A stretch of DNA of 64,000 nucleotides, taken from NCBI GenBank assembly GCA_964641665.1, contig CAZXKO010000019.1, positions 1 to 64,000 on the forward strand, in the 5' to 3' direction. Numbering within the stretch: position 1 is the first letter of the stretch; each line of letters begins with the position of its first letter. A program made the translations under genes and the position numbers. This document shows positions 16,336 through 23,909 of the stretch, in pieces. The DNA is from Gp1-AA133 sp964641665. Its GTDB lineage: Bacteria > Acidobacteriota > Terriglobia > Terriglobales > Acidobacteriaceae. The notes beneath the pieces were generated by a model. It was not told the origin of the DNA. It saw only the letters and a program-made list of their open reading frames with translations, and searched no databases.

Positions 16336-17370
16336 ATGCTTTGGAAGGGTTTTCAGAAACCAAAACGCCTCGCAACCGACACCGCCAGCCTCACCGACAA
16401 GTTCGGAACATTTTGGGCACAACCATTTGAGCGTGGGTTCGGCACGACGATCGGCAACGCTCTGCGTCGCGTGCTCCTGAGTTCGATCGAGGGAGCCGCC
16501 GTCACCGCAGTGAAAATCGAAGGCGTGCTGCACGAGTTCCAGTCGATCCCCGGCGTGGTCGAGGATGCCACGGACATCATCCTGAACCTGAAGCAGATTC
16601 CGTTCAAGCTGGCGGGCGACGCGCCCAAGGCGATCTATCTGCGCGCGGACGCGCCCGGGATTGTGACCTCTGGCATGGTCGAAGCCGATGGCGACGTCGA
16701 GGTACTGGACAAGGACGTCTACATCGCGACCGTCAGCGAAGGCGGCAAGCTCGACATGGAGATGCGCCTCAAGCGCGGCCGTGGCTATGTCGCCGCCGAC
16801 AAGAACTTCGACGAGGACCTGGGCATCGGATTCATTCCGATCGATTCCGTCCACTCGCCCGTTCGCAAGTGCAATTACACGGTGGAAGCGGCGCGTCTGG
16901 GCCAGATTACCGACTACGACAAACTGACGCTCGAAGTGTGGACCAACGGCTCCATCACGCCGGCCGACTCCATCGGCCTGGCTGCGAAGCTGCTGAAGGA
17001 CCACATGAACATCTTCATCAACTTCGAGGAAGAGATCGAAACCGCGTCCTCCACCGACGACCGCAAGCCCGAGATCAAGAACGAGAACCTGAACCGGTCC
17101 GTGGAAGAACTCGAGCTGAGCGTACGCAGCTACAACTGCCTGAAGAACGCGAATATCCAGACCATCGGGGAACTGGTGCAGAAGACAGAAGCCGAAATGC
17201 TGAAGACCAAGAATTTCGGCCGAAAGTCTCTGAACGAGATCAAGGAGATCCTCTCCTCGATGGGACTGAGCCTGGGCATGAAGATCGACGAGCATGGCAA
17301 CGCCGTGCCCGGTCCGACTTCGAACCAGGTACTGCCGGCGTCGGCCTACGGGGCGGACGACGAACTGTAG
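16336..17370 (+). CDS. rpoA: RNA polymerase subunit alpha
   Basis: Alpha dimerises to start RNA polymerase assembly and its C-domain binds UP elements and activators. The 344-aa protein has the N-domain (FGTTIGNALRRVLLSSIEGAAVTAVKIEG) and the C-domain (LELSVRSYNCLKNANIQTIG, KTKNFGRKSLNEIKEIL) joined by an acidic linker at ~235-255. GAAGGAG precedes ATG 16336. Confidence 0.98.
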   Translation: MLWKGFQKPKRLATDTASLTDKFGTFWAQPFERGFGTTIGNALRRVLLSSIEGAAVTAVKIEGVLHEFQSIPGVVEDATDIILNLKQIPFKLAGDAPKAIYLRADAPGIVTSGMVEADGDVEVLDKDVYIATVSEGGKLDMEMRLKRGRGYVAADKNFDEDLGIGFIPIDSVHSPVRKCNYTVEAARLGQITDYDKLTLEVWTNGSITPADSIGLAAKLLKDHMNIFINFEEEIETASSTDDRKPEIKNENLNRSVEELELSVRSYNCLKNANIQTIGELVQKTEAEMLKTKNFGRKSLNEIKEILSSMGLSLGMKIDEHGNAVPGPTSNQVLPASAYGADDEL

Positions 17371-17375
17371 GAAGC

Positions 17376-17478
17376 AGGTTTCAAGGTGGCAAGGTTCCAA
17401 GGTTTCAAAGTAAGCGCAGCTGTCGTTGCTTTGAGATACCGACTTTGAAACTCTGAAACCTTGAAACCTTGAAACCTG
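17376..17478. repeat. GTTTCAAGG / CCTTGAAAC inverted repeat, rpoA-rplQ
   Basis: Left arm 17376-17410 contains three GGTTTCAAGG-like units; right arm 17442-17478 contains four TGAAACC units. Spacer about 31 bases. GAAGGA after the block serves rplQ. Confidence 0.78.
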
Positions 17479-17490
17479 AAGGAACATGCC

Positions 17491-18000
17491 ATGCGTCACA
17501 AAGTAGCTGGATGGAAACTCGGACGGAACACCTCACACCGCCGCTCGTTGCTGCGGAATTTGGTGACTTCCCTGATTGTCGAAGAGCGGATTGAGACGAC
17601 GATCCCGAAGGCCAAGGCGATGCGCCCGCACGTGGAGAAGATGATCACGCTGGGCAAGCGCGGCGACCTCGCCGCGCGGCGTCTGGCCACCTCGTACCTG
17701 ATGACGAGTGAAGCGGTGACCAAGCTGTTCGACACGATCGCCCCGCGTTTTGGCGACCGCAATGGCGGGTACCTCCGCATCGTGCGTACCGCATGGCAAA
17801 AGGGTGATGGCGCCGAGAAGGCGTTCATCGAGTTGCTCGGCAGCGAGAAAGTGCTCGACGAGAAGCGCGAAAAACGAGCCGAGGCCCGCGCCAAGCGGGT
17901 CGCCGAAGCCAAGAAGGCCATGGAAGAGGCCGAGGCCCAAGCTCCGCCGGCGGGCAGCCCCGAAGGCGGGAATGGCGGCAATAAGGAAGAAGAGAAGTAG
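17491..18000 (+). CDS. rplQ: 50S ribosomal protein L17
   Basis: L17 is a tunnel-exit protein. The N-terminus MRHKVAGWKLGRNTSHRRSL and the RTAWQKGDGAEKAFIELLG region match the family. At 169 aa it exceeds the usual ~120-130 through a charged helical tail (KRAEARAKRVAEAKKAMEEA) followed by a Gly/Pro-rich end. Last gene of the operon. Confidence 0.97.
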   Translation: MRHKVAGWKLGRNTSHRRSLLRNLVTSLIVEERIETTIPKAKAMRPHVEKMITLGKRGDLAARRLATSYLMTSEAVTKLFDTIAPRFGDRNGGYLRIVRTAWQKGDGAEKAFIELLGSEKVLDEKREKRAEARAKRVAEAKKAMEEAEAQAPPAGSPEGGNGGNKEEEK

Positions 18001-18055
18001 GGCGATCTCGAGTTTCAGGCTCCGAGTTTCAAGAAAAAACGTGCCCAGCCTTTAG

Positions 18056-18083
18056 AACGCACCCGTTTCGGGTGCGTTTTTTT
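18056..18083 (+). terminator. Intrinsic terminator of the ribosomal operon
   Basis: Perfect 9-bp stem AACGCACCC / GGGTGCGTT (18056-18064 with 18070-18078), 5-base loop, and a run of seven T (18077-18083). It follows rplQ by 55 bases and closes the S10-spc-alpha unit. Confidence 0.93.
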
Positions 18084-18149
18084 CGGAGTGCATTGATGGT
18101 GGATAGGCCACCGGCAGTACATGTACCCCGGTGTCTAACGAGGGTAACC

Positions 18150-18178
18150 TTGTTGGCCTAAGGTGACACTCCTACACT
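18150..18178 (+). promoter_or_regulatory. Sigma70-type promoter candidate
   Basis: TTGTTG, 17-base spacer, TACACT. The predicted start near 18185 would leave only ~7 bases before ATG 18192, with no Shine-Dalgarno, so the transcript may be nearly leaderless. Confidence 0.5.
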
Positions 18179-18191
18179 AAGGGTTAACGCT

Positions 18192-18683
18192 ATGGGGTTT
18201 ACCAGGAACCAGATCTATATTGCGGTCGGTGCCGGCGCCTTGCTGGTCCTGGTGTTTCTGGGTTACCTTGCGTGGCTGAACAACCAGCCGCCGGTGCTTT
18301 CGAAGTCCGAGGAGCGCGACACCCTCACAGGCATCCCGAACTCCATCAGCCTGAACCCGTTGCGCGATCGAACCTCCGAGAAAACAGCCGCCGCTTTCAT
18401 TCGCGCGATGAAGGATGGACAATGCAAGCAGGAACTCTCCGAGTGGGAGCACGACTACCGCAGAAAATATGCAGCCTTCATTTGTGATTCGGAGGACAAA
18501 CATCCCTTGCTGGGATGGCAGTTGGTTGATTGGGAGGACCAGCCGCCGCTCCGCATCCTTCACTATCGCGGTAAGCGGCTCAGCGCTCCGGGCGAGAGCA
18601 CAACCTACTCCGGGTTGCTTTCCGTCACCCTCGAGAAGCGCACCGGCGACTGGGACGTGACCAAGTACGACGCGATGTACTAA
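18192..18683 (+). CDS. Membrane-anchored hypothetical protein
   Basis: A 163-aa protein I do not recognise. Residues ~8-28 (IYIAVGAGALLVLVFLGYLA) form one N-terminal membrane anchor; the rest is polar with two Cys (residues 78 and 97 approximately) and would be outside the cytoplasmic membrane. It stands alone between the ribosomal operon terminator and a convergent gene. No domain can be named. Confidence 0.7.
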   Translation: MGFTRNQIYIAVGAGALLVLVFLGYLAWLNNQPPVLSKSEERDTLTGIPNSISLNPLRDRTSEKTAAAFIRAMKDGQCKQELSEWEHDYRRKYAAFICDSEDKHPLLGWQLVDWEDQPPLRILHYRGKRLSAPGESTTYSGLLSVTLEKRTGDWDVTKYDAMY

Positions 18684-18720
18684 GTTCAGTCGTTGGTCGC
18701 TAGTCGTCAGTCGTTAGCCA
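18684..18720 (+). repeat. GTCGTTGGTCGCTAGTCGTC repeat between convergent genes
   Basis: The 30-base gap between two convergent stops is four CAGTCGTTNGTCG units and overlaps the end of the minus-strand gene. No T-tract is attached. Confidence 0.6.
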
Positions 18721-20120
18721 ATCCCTTCTCCACTTCCTCTCTCCGCTTCCTCTCGGATGTGCCGCACCACCCTCATATGGATCTGGTGAATGATGGTGTC
18801 GGACCAGAGCTTCCAGTACGTGGCCGGCCATAAAGTGTGCCGGTACCAGGTTGTCCCTTCCAGATGAGTTCCTCCATTTGGCAAGGGCGTCAGCAGAAAT
18901 TGCCCGCCGTTCGATACGAGGTATCCATGCAGGTGAGGCGTATCGATGTGCGCATAAGGAGTCCATTCCTCCATCGGAGCGGGGTTCGTTTCCACGGAGA
19001 ACTTCAGTCTGTGCGGCTCATCCCAGACTTCGATGGGCTCGACGAAGGCGCCCGTGGAGAACACGCAATGCCGCTCCGCGCCGACCCCGGTCCCCAGCAT
19101 TTCGGCCCGGACGGGATAGGCAATGCCAGCTCGAAACATCCACTCCGTGGGTGGTGGAATCTCTGTGAAGGCGACCACTTGCTGCCACACCTTTTCGGGT
19201 GGAGCTTGGATGTCGATTGCCGAGCGGACAGCAAACACGGGCGGCGTCGGCGCTGCAAGGTGCTCCGTCCATCCGACCCCGGGGACAAACATAAGCAGGG
19301 CAAGGAAGGCTGGCGCGCCGCTGTTCAGCCACCGCCTTCGTTGTATCAGGTGCCCGAATGCTCCTCCGAAGGCGGCGAGGGGCAAGGCCAGGGGTAAGGC
19401 CATGGCCAAGCAGACTATGCCCTCCATGGCCATCGCCATCAGCCCCATCCCCAGGAGTGCGGTGGACAGGCACGCAACCCCCACGCAACCGGCCAGGCTG
19501 CGGGGTTGTTGCAGTCCGTAGATCAGACTAGCGGCGAATCCCATGGCGAAGGGCACCGCCACGAACAGGCCCCAGCCATAGTTCATCAGCAGTTTGGTTT
19601 CGAGAAGAACCAGGCCGATCCCAATCGGGACGGTGAAAAGCAACGAGACGGCCGCACTGCCCAGCGCGCTTTGAGGAATCACATGAGCGAGATAAGAACC
19701 AGCGCGCTGTCCGGTCGTCTTAGCAGCCGCTATCGCTTCGCGATCGGGCACGAGGCAAAGACAGAGAAAGAACAGCAGGTTTAGAAACGGAACAAAGAAC
19801 AACAAGATGAAGTGCGACGGCAGCCCTGCGCTGCGCAGTCGCCTCAGGGTCAAGGCCACACCTACCCAAACGAAAGGCAGGGCTAACGCCAGCATGGTCG
19901 CGAGGAAAGCAGCTTCCGGGCCGCCCACCGCAGTGACGCGCGCTGCATCGCGCACCGGCACCCAGTAGTTAAACAATCCCCAGGGACGGTGAAAAACGTA
20001 GCTGGCAACCAGGCGATCCAGATTGTGCTTAAGAGCGAACCCCAACACTCCCACCAGGGCATAAGGCCCGCGGCTCAGGGTTCCGCTTGGGCGCCACACG
20101 TCCACAAATGAGATCTTCAT
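18714..20120 (-). CDS. Membrane protein with DUF805-like and SRPBCC-like domains
   Basis: 468 aa. The N-terminal ~300 residues hold several hydrophobic segments; the part around residues 85-130 (TLRRLRSAGLPSHFILLFF) resembles the R-L-x-S-x-G pattern of DUF805. From ~300 to the end the protein is soluble and looks like an SRPBCC/polyketide-cyclase fold (AIDIQAPPEKVWQQVVAF, then EVWDEPHRLKFSV). The fusion is inferred from motifs by eye. It is downstream of a DCC protein and a GbsR-type regulator on the same strand. Confidence 0.65.
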   Translation of the reverse strand: MKISFVDVWRPSGTLSRGPYALVGVLGFALKHNLDRLVASYVFHRPWGLFNYWVPVRDAARVTAVGGPEAAFLATMLALALPFVWVGVALTLRRLRSAGLPSHFILLFFVPFLNLLFFLCLCLVPDREAIAAAKTTGQRAGSYLAHVIPQSALGSAAVSLLFTVPIGIGLVLLETKLLMNYGWGLFVAVPFAMGFAASLIYGLQQPRSLAGCVGVACLSTALLGMGLMAMAMEGIVCLAMALPLALPLAAFGGAFGHLIQRRRWLNSGAPAFLALLMFVPGVGWTEHLAAPTPPVFAVRSAIDIQAPPEKVWQQVVAFTEIPPPTEWMFRAGIAYPVRAEMLGTGVGAERHCVFSTGAFVEPIEVWDEPHRLKFSVETNPAPMEEWTPYAHIDTPHLHGYLVSNGGQFLLTPLPNGGTHLEGTTWYRHTLWPATYWKLWSDTIIHQIHMRVVRHIREEAERGSGEGIG

Positions 20121-20153
20121 ATACGCCCCTCTACGTCTTTCTGTGCGGATCCC

Positions 20154-20558
20154 CTAGCAGCTTGATACCGTACTGACTCCTTGCGCTGGACATCGCCGTC
20201 GCCGAGCAATCCATCGATAAACGGCCCGCGCCGCGGGAAGTATCCCCGGAGTGTTTGAGATCCATCGAACGGGCCATTTCAGTTCGCGGGCCACAGCGAA
20301 GACGGCGTCCGCGCCTTGGTGTTGGGTGCCATCGGCCAGCACGAAGCGGATGGTGCGTCGCAGTTCTTCCCACGAAAGGCCGAGCAGGACCCCCACCCGC
20401 GGGTCCTGCAGCGGGGCCGCAGCCAAGCCGCGCCGCTTCATCGACGGGATCAGCCACGCCGCCGTGCGGGTACAGAATTCGCACTCAGCGTCGAAGAATA
20501 GCCAGCCGCGGGCATGGCGTCCCTTGCTATCGGTCATTTCGGATGCGAGCGAAATCAT
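20154..20558 (-). CDS. DCC-family thiol-disulfide oxidoreductase-like protein
   Basis: 134 aa, DUF393/DCC family: starts with WLFFDAECEFCTRTAAWL, i.e. the D-x-x-C-x-x-C motif of the family, and has the later AVYRWIARRR segment. The reaction is not known; members are proposed redox proteins. Start ATG 20558 follows the GbsR-like stop by 9 bases, with GGGAGG overlapping that stop; ATG 20537 is an alternative. Confidence 0.8.
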   Translation of the reverse strand: MISLASEMTDSKGRHARGWLFFDAECEFCTRTAAWLIPSMKRRGLAAAPLQDPRVGVLLGLSWEELRRTIRFVLADGTQHQGADAVFAVARELKWPVRWISNTPGILPAARAVYRWIARRRRCPAQGVSTVSSC

Positions 20559-20567
20559 GGCCTTGCC

Positions 20568-21113
20568 TTACCTCCCGACTGTCTTTTTCCCTGTTCCGAG
20601 AAGCGACTTCAGCTTTCCTCGCAGCCGAGCCATTCCCTTGAGAGCATCGGCCGGCATGTGCACCACCTCCTCGAACATGCCTGACGTGGTGGTGAGAAAC
20701 TCCAGCATCTCCGTCAGTCGCTCGCGGGTGTAGGTGTTAGCTCCGTCCGCCTTCTTCAGGTCTGCGACACACTCCTGCAGCACGCGGAGGGTCGGGTCGA
20801 TTTCCCGCCGCTTCCGTTCTTCGGCGACGATGCGGAAAATTTCCCAGACATCCTTCACCGATTCAAAATGATCCCTCCGGTCGCCGAGCACGTGCGCCAC
20901 CCGGACGATTCCCCAGCCCTGCAACTCGCGCAGGCTGGTGCTCACGTTGGAACGCGCCACGGCTAATGTGCCCGCGATTTCCTCGGCATGGAGAGCCTTC
21001 GGAGAAAGGAACAACAAGGCGTGCACCTGGGCCACGGTGCGGTTGATGCCCCAGCGGGTTCCCATTTCCCCCCAGTGAAGAACGAAGCGTTGTTCAATGG
21101 GCGTGAGCAACAT
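20568..21113 (-). CDS. GbsR/MarR-type transcriptional regulator
   Basis: 181 aa from ATG 21113, the size of GbsR-like winged-helix repressors. The start LTPIEQRFVLHWGEMGTRWG and the recognition region EEIAGTLAVARSNVSTSLREL, followed by WGIVR, are typical. I reject the earlier ATG 21209 because the sequence between lies over the promoter. A palindromic operator and promoter sit just upstream. It probably controls itself and the two genes after it. Confidence 0.88.
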   Translation of the reverse strand: MLLTPIEQRFVLHWGEMGTRWGINRTVAQVHALLFLSPKALHAEEIAGTLAVARSNVSTSLRELQGWGIVRVAHVLGDRRDHFESVKDVWEIFRIVAEERKRREIDPTLRVLQECVADLKKADGANTYTRERLTEMLEFLTTTSGMFEEVVHMPADALKGMARLRGKLKSLLGTGKKTVGR

Positions 21114-21131
21114 ATTCGATAGTACCTGTAA

Positions 21132-21149
21132 TTTCTGTACAAACAGAAA
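21132..21149. promoter_or_regulatory. Palindromic operator of the GbsR-like gene
   Basis: TTTCTGTACAAACAGAAA is a perfect 7-bp inverted repeat around a 4-base centre. It is flanked by direct AGTACC repeats (21121-21126, 21149-21154) and overlaps the -10 element of the gene, which suits autorepression by a dimeric winged-helix protein. Confidence 0.7.
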
Positions 21150-21175
21150 GTACCGTAGAGATGGGATTCCGTCAA
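21147..21175 (-). promoter_or_regulatory. Promoter of the GbsR-like gene
   Basis: On the minus strand: TTGACG (21175-21170), 17-base spacer, TACTTT (21152-21147). The predicted start falls inside the palindrome, about 27 bases before ATG 21113. Confidence 0.65.
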
Positions 21176-21257
21176 GTCGTTTCCACGGACAGTCAGGAAG
21201 CATCGTCATCGGCGCTGCGTGGACGAGCGCTCCGGAAGAAGGGCCGGAGCGGACGCG

Positions 21258-21692
21258 TCAGGGCCATCCCTGCAGTACGAAATACAGCACGACTTGCATC
21301 GCCAGGGCGGCGACGCTATCCAGCACGACGTCACGAATCGTGCCGGTGCGCGATGGAAGAAAGGTCTGGTGCCACTCATCCAGGCTCGCCACCAGAGCCG
21401 TCATGAATAGGGCGATTCGCGCCCACACAACGGACCAGCGGGGATGGCCGGGCACGAAAATCGTAGCGCGCCATGCCCGAAAGAGCAGAGCGCTCAGGAT
21501 GCCGTAGCCTAAAACGTGACCGCTTTTGCGCAAGAAGAAGTGCCATAGCGCAAACCGTACCTGGTCCAGGCCGAATAGGAAGTGCAGCAAAGGGTAGAGG
21601 AAGCGGCCGGTGTTTTCGGACGACAAGGCGCTGGTGGATTCGATCGTGATGACTCCCAGCCAGATCAGCGCGGGGATCCAGGCACGCAGCAT
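21258..21692 (-). CDS. VanZ-like membrane protein
   Basis: 144 aa from ATG 21692 (a GTG at 21743 would add 17 residues). VanZ-family marks are RKSGHVLGYGILSALLFRAW and the C-terminal DEWHQTFLPSRTGTIRDV-LDS segment between hydrophobic helices. VanZ proteins are small multi-pass membrane proteins of unclear function, some linked to glycopeptide resistance; nothing here suggests that role. It lies 81 bases downstream of guaB on the same strand. Confidence 0.85.
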   Translation of the reverse strand: MLRAWIPALIWLGVITIESTSALSSENTGRFLYPLLHFLFGLDQVRFALWHFFLRKSGHVLGYGILSALLFRAWRATIFVPGHPRWSVVWARIALFMTALVASLDEWHQTFLPSRTGTIRDVVLDSVAALAMQVVLYFVLQGWP

Positions 21693-21773
21693 GGTCGGGC
21701 GGGAAGCCGGGTGACCGACTGTCAACTGTTCGGCGCCCTCCACCCAGCGGCCGCAGTCCGATCGCAGGCCCTG

Positions 21774-23282
21774 TTACTCGATGGCATAGTTGGGAGCCTC
21801 GCGCGTGATCATGACGTCGTGCACGTGACTCTCGCGCAGGCCAGCGCCGCTGATGCGAACGAAGCGCGTCTTCTGCTGTAACTCCGGGATCGAGGAGCAA
21901 CCGCAGTACCCCATGCCGGACTTGAGGCCGCCCACCATCTGGTGCACGATCATGGCGACGGAACCGCGGTAGGGCACGCGGCCTTCAATGCCTTCGGGCA
22001 CAAGCTTGTTCAGGCGATTCCCGTTACCTTCCGTAATTCCGGGGATGGCTGTCGAGGCCTCGTCGGCGCTCTGGAAATAGCGTTCGCTGGAACCTTGTGC
22101 CATCGCGCCTAGCGAGCCCATACCGCGGTACGACTTGAACGTTCGTCCTTGGTAGAGGATCAGTTCGCCCGGACTCTCGTCGGTGCCGGCGAACAGGGAA
22201 CCGATCATTACTGCGCCGGCTCCCGCCGCAAGCGCTTTCGTGATGTCTCCAGAATACTTGATACCACCGTCGGCGATGACCGGGACGCTGGCGTCTTTGG
22301 TGGCGCGGAAGGCCTCGGCGATCGCAGTGATCTGGGGAACGCCGGCGCCGGTGACGATCCGGGTCGTGCAGATCGAACCCGGACCGATCCCGACCTTGAT
22401 GCCGTCCGCTCCGGCTCTCGCCAACTCGCAGGCACCGTCGAAGGTGGCGACATTGCCGGCCAACAGATCAAGTTCGGGAAATTTCGACTTCACGGCCCGG
22501 ATCGCATCAAGGACTCGTGTCGAGTGACCGTGCGCGCTGTCGATCGCGACCACATCGATCTTCACTTTCGCCAGTTCCTGCGCCCGTTCCAGGAAATCGC
22601 CGGTGGCTCCGAGAGCAGCCCCAACCCGCAGACGGCCCTGCGAATCCTTGGCCGCGTTGGGATATTTCAGTTTCTTCTGAATGTCCTTTACCGTGATCAG
22701 GCCCTTCAGGTTGTACTTGTCGTCGACCACCAGCAACTTCTCCACCCGGTGCTCGTGCAGGATTTTCTCGGCATCTTCGAGGGTTGTGCCCACAGGCACC
22801 GTGATCAGGTGGTCTTTCGTCATCACATTGCGGATGGGAACGTCGAAGCGAGTCTCGAAACGGAGGTCGCGGTTGGTGAGGATGCCGACCAGTCGTCCGT
22901 CTTTCTGGGTGATCGGAACGCCGGAGATCTTGTACTTGCGCATCACATCAAGCGCGTCGGAGACCTTGGCGTCGGGCGACATGGTGACCGGGTCGACGAT
23001 CATCCCGCTTTCCGAACGCTTTACCTTATCGACCTCATTGGCCTGCTGCTCGATGGTCAGATTGCGGTGGACGATACCGAGGCCACCCTGTTGCGCGATC
23101 GCGATGGCCATGTGCGACTCGGTGACCGTGTCCATCGCGGCACTCACGATGGGAATATTGAGCTGAATGTTGCGCGTGAGTTGCGTCTGCGTGTTGGCCA
23201 GCGCCGGCACGACGTCGGAGCGGCTAGGCAGCAACAACACGTCGTCAAAGGTCAACGCTTCCGGTACAGGAAAATGAATCAT
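21774..23282 (-). CDS. guaB: Inosine-5'-monophosphate dehydrogenase
   Basis: Oxidises IMP to XMP with NAD, the committed step to GMP. The 502-aa protein has two CBS domains (~95-210) inside the barrel, the catalytic Cys loop GIGPGSICTTRIVTGAGVPQ, the ADGGIKYSGD segment and YRGMGSLGAM. Start ATG 23282 gives the family start IHFPVPEALTFDDVLLLP; the longer open frame runs through the promoter. Confidence 0.97.
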   Translation of the reverse strand: MIHFPVPEALTFDDVLLLPSRSDVVPALANTQTQLTRNIQLNIPIVSAAMDTVTESHMAIAIAQQGGLGIVHRNLTIEQQANEVDKVKRSESGMIVDPVTMSPDAKVSDALDVMRKYKISGVPITQKDGRLVGILTNRDLRFETRFDVPIRNVMTKDHLITVPVGTTLEDAEKILHEHRVEKLLVVDDKYNLKGLITVKDIQKKLKYPNAAKDSQGRLRVGAALGATGDFLERAQELAKVKIDVVAIDSAHGHSTRVLDAIRAVKSKFPELDLLAGNVATFDGACELARAGADGIKVGIGPGSICTTRIVTGAGVPQITAIAEAFRATKDASVPVIADGGIKYSGDITKALAAGAGAVMIGSLFAGTDESPGELILYQGRTFKSYRGMGSLGAMAQGSSERYFQSADEASTAIPGITEGNGNRLNKLVPEGIEGRVPYRGSVAMIVHQMVGGLKSGMGYCGCSSIPELQQKTRFVRISGAGLRESHVHDVMITREAPNYAIE

Positions 23283-23312
23283 AGATAGATTCCAGCTTCT
23301 GAGTATCTGCCT

Positions 23313-23342
23313 ATTGTAGGTACGACCAGCGCGCAGTGGCAA
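23313..23342 (-). promoter_or_regulatory. guaB promoter
   Basis: Minus strand TTGCCA (23342-23337), 18-base spacer, TACAAT (23318-23313). The predicted start near 23306 leaves a ~24-base leader before ATG 23282. No other regulatory site was recognised in the 187-base divergent region. Confidence 0.65.
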
Positions 23343-23490
23343 ATGGCGGGGCCGCGCCGTTTGGCTATCGCATTCCTGGTGACCGGGCCGCCCCCTGTTC
23401 CCCGAGGGTACCTCAAGAGTTATCCAGCCCATAAAACGCTGCACCGGATTCGCAGCATCCCTCCCTAGTATGTTACCGAGGGGGATGTGC

Positions 23491-23676
23491 GTGTACATGC
23501 GTGACGATGCGACGAAGGCTGAGGATCCGGGTCCGAAGCTGGATTCAGCGTCGCCACGAAAGCCCTATTCCAAGCCGCAATTCCGTTTTGAGCGCGTGTT
23601 TGAAACGATGGCTCTGGCTTGCGGCAAGGTGAGCCCGACCCAAAAACATTGCCGTTTTGTTCGGAAGAGCTCGTAG
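23491..23676 (+). CDS. Small Cys-containing peptide, possible RiPP-type precursor
   Basis: About 61 aa from GTG 23491, six bases after GAGGGGG; ATG 23470, 23485 and 23497 are in-frame alternatives. The C-terminal half reads KPYSKPQFRFERVFETMALA then CGKVSPTQKHC. A Y-x-x-P segment before a Cys-bearing tail recalls leader motifs of modified peptides, but no modifying enzyme is nearby. It is divergent from guaB. Function unknown. Confidence 0.5.
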   Translation: MYMRDDATKAEDPGPKLDSASPRKPYSKPQFRFERVFETMALACGKVSPTQKHCRFVRKSS

Positions 23677-23909
23677 CTCGGCTCTCGTTATTAAGTAGAT
23701 AATACTGTTCGGTGCGGCGGTGTTTTTCCATTCGGACGTGCCCGGCCTCGGCTATGAACCATGGGCGCGGGTCACCGAGGTTTCTCGTCCGCGATTACGA
23801 AAGTGAGTTCTTGTGTCCACATCTGGGACCAGAACCACTCCGAGCCGAAGTACACTTATCTTTTGCTTGGTGAGGCATCCCTTCGGCCGCTGACATTAAG
23901 ACCGGAATT
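23677..23909 (+). other. Intergenic region, nothing recognised
   Basis: 233 bases between the small peptide gene and the pseudogene. No convincing ORF, repeat block or terminator was found on either strand. Confidence 0.4.

Noticed and set aside
6541..17478. Repeat blocks as CRISPR arrays
   Set aside because: Units are 7-14 bases, degenerate, without regular unique spacers, and no cas gene is present.
16258..17499. 413-aa minus-strand open frame
   Set aside because: Antisense to rpoA, which is fully conserved.
22149..23288. 379-aa plus-strand open frame
   Set aside because: Antisense to guaB; low-complexity Asp/Arg/His-rich shadow.
23470..23676. A complete RiPP gene cluster
   Set aside because: Only a possible precursor is visible; no maturation or export gene lies within the neighbouring genes.
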